Source of the DNA: Anaerolineales bacterium | GTDB lineage: Bacteria > Chloroflexota > Anaerolineae > Anaerolineales > Villigracilaceae | Length of the DNA: 64,000 nucleotides | Direction: 5' to 3' | Assembly (NCBI GenBank): GCA_030583925.1 | Contig: CP129482.1 | Location: 1,674,001-1,738,000, forward strand | Shown: positions 60,248 through 64,000 of the stretch, piece after piece | Layout of the letters: every line of letters begins with the position of its first letter | How positions within the stretch are numbered: the stretch's first letter is position 1 | Made by a program: the position numbers and the translations under genes | The notes under the pieces: model-generated | Told to the model about the DNA's origin: nothing | What the model saw: the letters and a program-made list of their open reading frames with translations, nothing else | Databases searched by the model: none

Positions 60248-61312
60248 CTAGTAAGGTCCAATAGTTTCCCAAATCTTTTTGTTCTCGACAATAAAATCAT
60301 CGCAACGCTGACAGGGCTTGAGCGCGGGCGGGTGCATGTTCAAGCGGATCTGCCGATACGCCGCGCCCTCCCAAATTTCTGTGAATGATTGTTTGCGGAC
60401 GTCGCCGAGCGGTTTGATTTGCTCACGCGTCATGCAACACACATAGACTAGACCGTTGAAGTCAATGAGACTGTGCGTCCACGGCGCGTAGCAAGGAAAT
60501 TTGTTGTAGTAGCCAAAGGCGTACCGCCCAGCGCGTCCCAAGCGGACCTGCGAGTCGTCGCGCCCAAATGGGAACGCGTCCTCGTCCGCGATGTTGACGC
60601 CCAACTCTTGCGCGCGCTGTTCGATGATCGGCGCGATCTCGGAGTTGTACAGGGCGATGTCTTTTTTCCGCATGGAGAGATGTTCGCCGCAGTGATCGTC
60701 AACGGGGATCAAGTTGATCCCGTCCGCGCCGAGTTCGTGGGCGAGGTCGGGAAGCGTGGCGAGCGTTTGATAATTGGAGCGTCCGACGACGGTGTTGATG
60801 CGGACGGTCAATTTTCCTTTGTGTGAATATTTATTGAAGAGCGAGACGGCGCGTGCCGTCTGTTTGAACGAGCCTTCGACGCCGCGAATCTTTTCGTGCA
60901 TCTTGCGGAGAGGCGAATCAATCGAAACGTTCACGCCGCGCAGGCCCGCCTCCACGAGCCGCTTGGCTTTGACCTTGTCAATCAGTGTGCCGTTGGTCGT
61001 GAGCGTGACGCGCATCCCGAGTTGAGTCGCATGTTCGACCAGGTCGGGCAGTTGCGGACGGAGCATCGGCTCGCCGCCAGAGAAATGGATCTTCTTGCAT
61101 CCGAGTTCCGCCAGTTCGGAGATGATCTCGCGGAAGCGACTCATCGAGATGGGCGGCTCGCGCGTCTCGCGCCAGTGCTTGCACATCTCGCACTTGAGGT
61201 TGCATCCGTAGTTGACTTTGATCTTGACGTAGATGGGCTTGTAGGCGCGGGCGTGGAGGACGGCTTTTTGGAATTCCGCTTTATCCTCCGCAATGGACTC
61301 GGGGCTGTACAT
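60248..61312 (-). CDS. Radical SAM protein with SPASM-like C-terminal domain
   Basis: 354 residues. The radical SAM motif is C37-x3-C41-x2-C44 (CNLKCEMC), with GGEP in IHFSGGEPMLRP. A C-terminal cysteine set (FPCYAPW, YVCCMTREQI, CQRCDDF) resembles a SPASM/twitch domain that binds extra iron-sulfur clusters, as in peptide- and tungsten-cofactor-modifying or glycan-modifying enzymes. The substrate is unknown and no precursor peptide was identified. TACAAT 6 nt before ATG 61312 suggests a leaderless message. Confidence 0.9.
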   Translation of the reverse strand: MYSPESIAEDKAEFQKAVLHARAYKPIYVKIKVNYGCNLKCEMCKHWRETREPPISMSRFREIISELAELGCKKIHFSGGEPMLRPQLPDLVEHATQLGMRVTLTTNGTLIDKVKAKRLVEAGLRGVNVSIDSPLRKMHEKIRGVEGSFKQTARAVSLFNKYSHKGKLTVRINTVVGRSNYQTLATLPDLAHELGADGINLIPVDDHCGEHLSMRKKDIALYNSEIAPIIEQRAQELGVNIADEDAFPFGRDDSQVRLGRAGRYAFGYYNKFPCYAPWTHSLIDFNGLVYVCCMTREQIKPLGDVRKQSFTEIWEGAAYRQIRLNMHPPALKPCQRCDDFIVENKKIWETIGPY

Positions 61313-61318
61313 GCGCAG

Positions 61319-61324
61319 ATTGTA
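61319..61324 (-). promoter_or_regulatory. -10 element of a likely leaderless promoter for the radical SAM/SPASM gene
   Basis: TACAAT on the minus strand, 6 nt before ATG 61312. Confidence 0.55.
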
Positions 61325-61352
61325 ACATCAGCGGGCAGTTGTTGAGGCGGGC

Positions 61353-61515
61353 TGTTAACCGCGAAGACCGCAAAGGTCGCTAAGCAATAAGAAAGGTTTT
61401 CTTCGTACCACTTCGACGGATTCAGCGCTCAAAAAAATCTTTCGGGACGCAGATAAACGCTGATTTCGCTGATTCAAGAAAGAAAATCTGCGTTTGTCAG
61501 CGTGAATCAGCGTCC
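61353..61515. repeat. Composite of AACCGCGAAG- and CGCAGATAAACGCTGAT-type repeats
   Basis: AACCGCGAAGACCGCAAAG echoes the repeat at 3571. GGACGCAGATAAACGCTGAT (from 61445) is mirrored by TCAGCGTGAATCAGCGTCC (to 61515). Nothing coding is seen in this ~230-bp gap. Confidence 0.6.
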
Positions 61516-61547
61516 TAACTTAGTTTTCGGAGATGCCCACACGAAAC

Positions 61548-61904
61548 TCACCGCAGAATCTTCTCCATCGCTTTGCCTTTGGCGAGTTCGTCTATCAGTT
61601 TATCCATATAGCGGATCTTCTGCATCAGCGGATTCTTCATTTCCTCCACACGGACGCCGCAAATGACGCCTTTGATCAGCGACGCGTTCGGGTTCATGGC
61701 TGGCGCTTGACCAAAAAAGGTCGCTAGATCGTTTCCTTTTTTGATCTGCTGTTGCAAGCCCGCCTGAGAATAGCCCGTCAGCCAGCAGATGACCTGGTCC
61801 ACTTCTTTTTTCGTGCGATTTTTGCGTTCCGCCTTTTCCACGTACATCGGATAGATGTTTGCGAATTTGTATCCAAAAACCCGTTCGTTGGATTTGTTGT
61901 TCAT
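61548..61904 (-). CDS. DUF2200 family protein
   Basis: 118 residues matching DUF2200: [33 protein letters not shown] and the C-terminal [40 protein letters not shown]. The family is soluble and of unknown function. GAGGAG lies 9-10 nt before ATG 61904, so this start is preferred over a longer frame. Confidence 0.9.
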   Translation of the reverse strand: MNNKSNERVFGYKFANIYPMYVEKAERKNRTKKEVDQVICWLTGYSQAGLQQQIKKGNDLATFFGQAPAMNPNASLIKGVICGVRVEEMKNPLMQKIRYMDKLIDELAKGKAMEKILR

Positions 61905-62001
61905 CGGTGAAAACTCCTCGCTAGAAAATTGCTCGGAAATGCCGCAGAATGCCACGCGTCAAGCGCGCGCTGTGTTAGGCACGGTTTGATTAAGAATTCT
62001 A

Positions 62002-62721
62002 CTATGCGTCACGAGAGAACATTCCCTTTGGAACATTGGGTATTTCTTCCGGCCGTAGAAATTCGTTTAATGCAGTAAGGTATTGTCGTAAATCGTCAAA
62101 CGCTTCATCCATGATTGGTTTCATTTCTTTCCAATACTTGTCTTCTTCATGATTGCTATCCTCTACTGCTTTCCTGTATTCAACTTTATCTGCCATTGTC
62201 GAAGGATTCATCTCATGTATAAGGGTTGTTTTTATCCTTCCGAAATATTTTTTCATTACTTTTCTGGCCTTAATGGCTTGGAGTAGAAACTTTTCTGATG
62301 TGATGCGAACCTTTGCTTTGTCGTCAAAGTAGACAACAATCCTTTGGTAACTTTTTAACAACTCTATGACATTTTTGTGAAACGATTCTTGGAAAATAAC
62401 CAGCGGTTTTCCGTCTTCAACAATAATGTCTCCAAAACTAACAGCCAGTTTTTCGTAATAGAACTCAACAGCAAGGTCATAAAACTTCAAAAGATAATTT
62501 CGTTGTTCTCGTAGATACTCATCTCTTGTACTTTTGATTTCTTGAATTGCAGAACGAACGCCTTCATCAAGTCCTGAAATATCACGTGTGTCTTCTTTCG
62601 TTGCTTGATTTTCACCCTTTTTTCTGAAATACGAAGGCAAATATGAACGTAAAAATAAGCCCAAAATCACCAGGATGGCGGTATTGAGAATTTGAAGAAC
62701 AACTGTCCAATCCCAATTCAT
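62002..62721 (-). CDS. Hypothetical membrane-anchored helical protein (AT-rich)
   Basis: 239 residues. N-terminal TM helix (about 6-26), then KKGENQATKEDTRDI, a wording found in many short membrane proteins of unknown role, and a long helical cytoplasmic domain. Codon use is AT-richer than the surroundings. GAGAGAA precedes ATG 62721. It neighbours another AT-rich membrane gene. A horizontally acquired gene is likely; a defence or stress role has been suggested for such proteins only by context elsewhere. Confidence 0.7.
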   Translation of the reverse strand: MNWDWTVVLQILNTAILVILGLFLRSYLPSYFRKKGENQATKEDTRDISGLDEGVRSAIQEIKSTRDEYLREQRNYLLKFYDLAVEFYYEKLAVSFGDIIVEDGKPLVIFQESFHKNVIELLKSYQRIVVYFDDKAKVRITSEKFLLQAIKARKVMKKYFGRIKTTLIHEMNPSTMADKVEYRKAVEDSNHEEDKYWKEMKPIMDEAFDDLRQYLTALNEFLRPEEIPNVPKGMFSRDA

Positions 62722-62904
62722 AAATTTTCTCTCAATCACAAAGATTTGAAAAAAACAGGTGTCCAACGGCAAGCGTTAGCCGCAAGTGGGCGGGCGTGGA
62801 CTCTGCTTGGGAGCAGAAAAAACTCGACGCAAGGAAAATGCTTGAAAAACACGCAACTCTCACTTGTCGGCTGCATGTAGTATTGACTGGTATTTTTTGA
62901 TCTG

Positions 62905-63855
62905 TCAAAATAAATCAAGGATCGATTTTACTAACGGCAACACTATCGTGACGAGCAACGACAGAATGGTTATGAAATCAAAAGGATAGTCCGATTCTTT
63001 TTCAACTTTTTCTCGCCAATTCAGCAGGTCGTTAATTGTTGCCGCTTTCTTTCTTAATTGCGTTTTTTCCCACTCGCGATAATTTTTTCGCGCCAACAGC
63101 ATGATCTTATTTACTCGGATGTCCTTTGCCTTTTTCATGATATTGTGCAATAAAACCTGTACTGTAATAAAAAAGGCGATGACCATTGTAGCCAGTGGGT
63201 ATAGCCAAAAGCGCAATATGGGTATGAGAAGCAAATATGGGCCAATTGACAGCCAGCCTGCAATTACTGCGCCAATATAAAGAACGATGCCAGCAATGAA
63301 AATCCTTAAGAAGCCTGAATTTAGTTCTTCAAACTCATTTTTCTTTGTCTCAAGCGGTTCAAAATCTAACTCCAATGTTTTCAATTTGAATAGGAAAAGT
63401 ATGATGCCGCCATATGCCCACCCTAAATTTCCAAGCATGCCAAACAGAAAACCAAACAGAAGTGCCAAGGCTATACTGTAAAAACTCCAATACAATCCCC
63501 ATATTGAGATATTAGTAATTGTGGCAAGAAGAATGAGCGAGAAAGTTACAACCAATGACCACCGATTTAATCCAAATGCTAAGTTCTCATATTTTGAAAA
63601 CAGTTTGCGCTGATTGGAATCTGTTAAAGCATCAACAACTTTTTTCAATGTTAAGAAAGTTCTGTATACATACCGTGCGAGCCATGGGGTAGCGAGACAA
63701 AGAATTGAGAATGCAGAAATACTCCGCAAAGGTGGGATTGAGAATCCGCTTACCCTATACTGCGCGAATAAAGCCAAGACCACTACGAGCAACATCAAAA
63801 GAAATGATTGTGTCGGAAAGTGGTAAAGTGGTGATTTTGCGGCTAGATTTTTCAT
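62905..63855 (-). CDS. Hypothetical polytopic membrane protein (AT-rich)
   Basis: 316 residues with about seven hydrophobic segments (for example FLLMLLVVVLALFAQY, LVVTFSLILLATITNISIWGLYWSFYSIALALLFGFLFG, ILRFWLYPLATMVIAFFITVQVLL) and a basic linker before a last helix. No family recognised. Base composition is clearly AT-richer than the rest of the window, matching the downstream gene. The start at ATG 63855 has only AAAAG upstream. Confidence 0.7.
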   Translation of the reverse strand: MKNLAAKSPLYHFPTQSFLLMLLVVVLALFAQYRVSGFSIPPLRSISAFSILCLATPWLARYVYRTFLTLKKVVDALTDSNQRKLFSKYENLAFGLNRWSLVVTFSLILLATITNISIWGLYWSFYSIALALLFGFLFGMLGNLGWAYGGIILFLFKLKTLELDFEPLETKKNEFEELNSGFLRIFIAGIVLYIGAVIAGWLSIGPYLLLIPILRFWLYPLATMVIAFFITVQVLLHNIMKKAKDIRVNKIMLLARKNYREWEKTQLRKKAATINDLLNWREKVEKESDYPFDFITILSLLVTIVLPLVKSILDLF

Positions 63856-63916
63856 CTTTTAATAGCGTTTCTCCAATTAAGGACAGCCAGCTACGTCTTA
63901 ACCTACCTACGGGCTG

Positions 63917-64000
63917 TATAATTACTTATGTACCGCATTATACGATTTTCCCCCTCACACGACAACCAAACAAGGATATCCCTCCCTCCCATGCGCCTCA
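63917..64000 (+). CDS. Possible start of a plus-strand gene at the window edge
   Basis: TATAAT (63917-63922) is followed after 5 nt by ATG 63928, and the frame stays open to the window end (24 codons, beginning MYRIIRFSPSHDNQ). This fits the leaderless pattern seen elsewhere, but a downstream in-frame ATG at 63991 or no gene at all is equally possible. Confidence 0.25.

Noticed and set aside
61930..62904. Integron attC sites around DUF2200 and the AT-rich genes (GTTAGGC near 61972; GTCCAAC and GTTAGCC near 62765-62780)
   Set aside because: Single core-like heptamers are present, but I could not pair an RYYYAAC with a GTTRRRY at attC distance with the needed internal arms, and no integrase is visible.

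Overview
The window is bacterial chromosome of moderately high GC, densely coded, and most likely from an uncultured aerobic or facultative member of the Anaerolineae (phylum Chloroflexota). This placement is inferred from gene content: a CyoD-like/COX III fusion, an A2-type haem-copper oxidase, a half-size CtaA fused to CtaB, a COG1964 radical SAM protein, an FHA/winged-helix regulator next to a Ser/Thr kinase, many large membrane glycosyltransferases, and abundant short palindromic repeats between genes. No rRNA, tRNA, CRISPR array, prophage or transposase was found. No gene-free gap exceeds about 250 bases.

Layout. 1-8.8 kb: a truncated RNase H, an isochorismatase-type hydrolase, an obg-hypothetical-dedA operon, then lgt, a small membrane protein and a radical SAM enzyme of the tetraether-synthase-like family, and a cyclic 2,3-diphosphoglycerate synthetase-like GTPase. 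9-18.6 kb: argS, rpsT, a LysM/CAP cell-surface protein, uvrA, an ECF sigma factor with degV, and a DPM1-like glycosyltransferase. 18.7-29.6 kb: an AAA ATPase, a glycerophosphodiesterase coupled to a GH3 surface protein, a Ser/Thr kinase divergent from an FHA regulator, amino-acid enzymes, a response regulator and a BCP peroxiredoxin. 29.7-38.5 kb: a cytochrome caa3-type oxidase operon (II, I, fused IV-III) followed by its assembly genes (SCO1, a cupredoxin-like protein, SURF1, fused CtaA-CtaB) and a GT-C-like membrane protein. 38.5-50.3 kb: a second GT-C-like protein, the primary sigma factor, a Gld-type ABC export operon, an EF-hand tail-anchored protein, and a three-gene operon with a membrane propeller/zinc-ribbon protein and a DUF2652 protein. 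50.3-64 kb: two GT4 glycosyltransferases, a thioesterase, a response regulator, a GAF-GAF-HD-GYP protein, an ADP-ribosylglycohydrolase, a MoxR/VWA pair split by a BrnT-type toxin-antitoxin module, a radical SAM/SPASM protein, DUF2200, and two AT-rich membrane genes.

Two genome-wide habits stand out. First, at least ten genes have a perfect or near-perfect -10 hexamer (TATAAT, TACAAT or TAAGAT) exactly 6 or 7 nt before the start codon and no Shine-Dalgarno sequence. This implies leaderless transcripts. Other genes (lgt, rpsT, rpoD, the ABC operon) use classical -35/-10 promoters with a leader. Second, most intergenic gaps hold inverted repeats from several families, including an 8-nt-period repeat (consensus ACAGGTAA) that is also present, in frame, inside argS.
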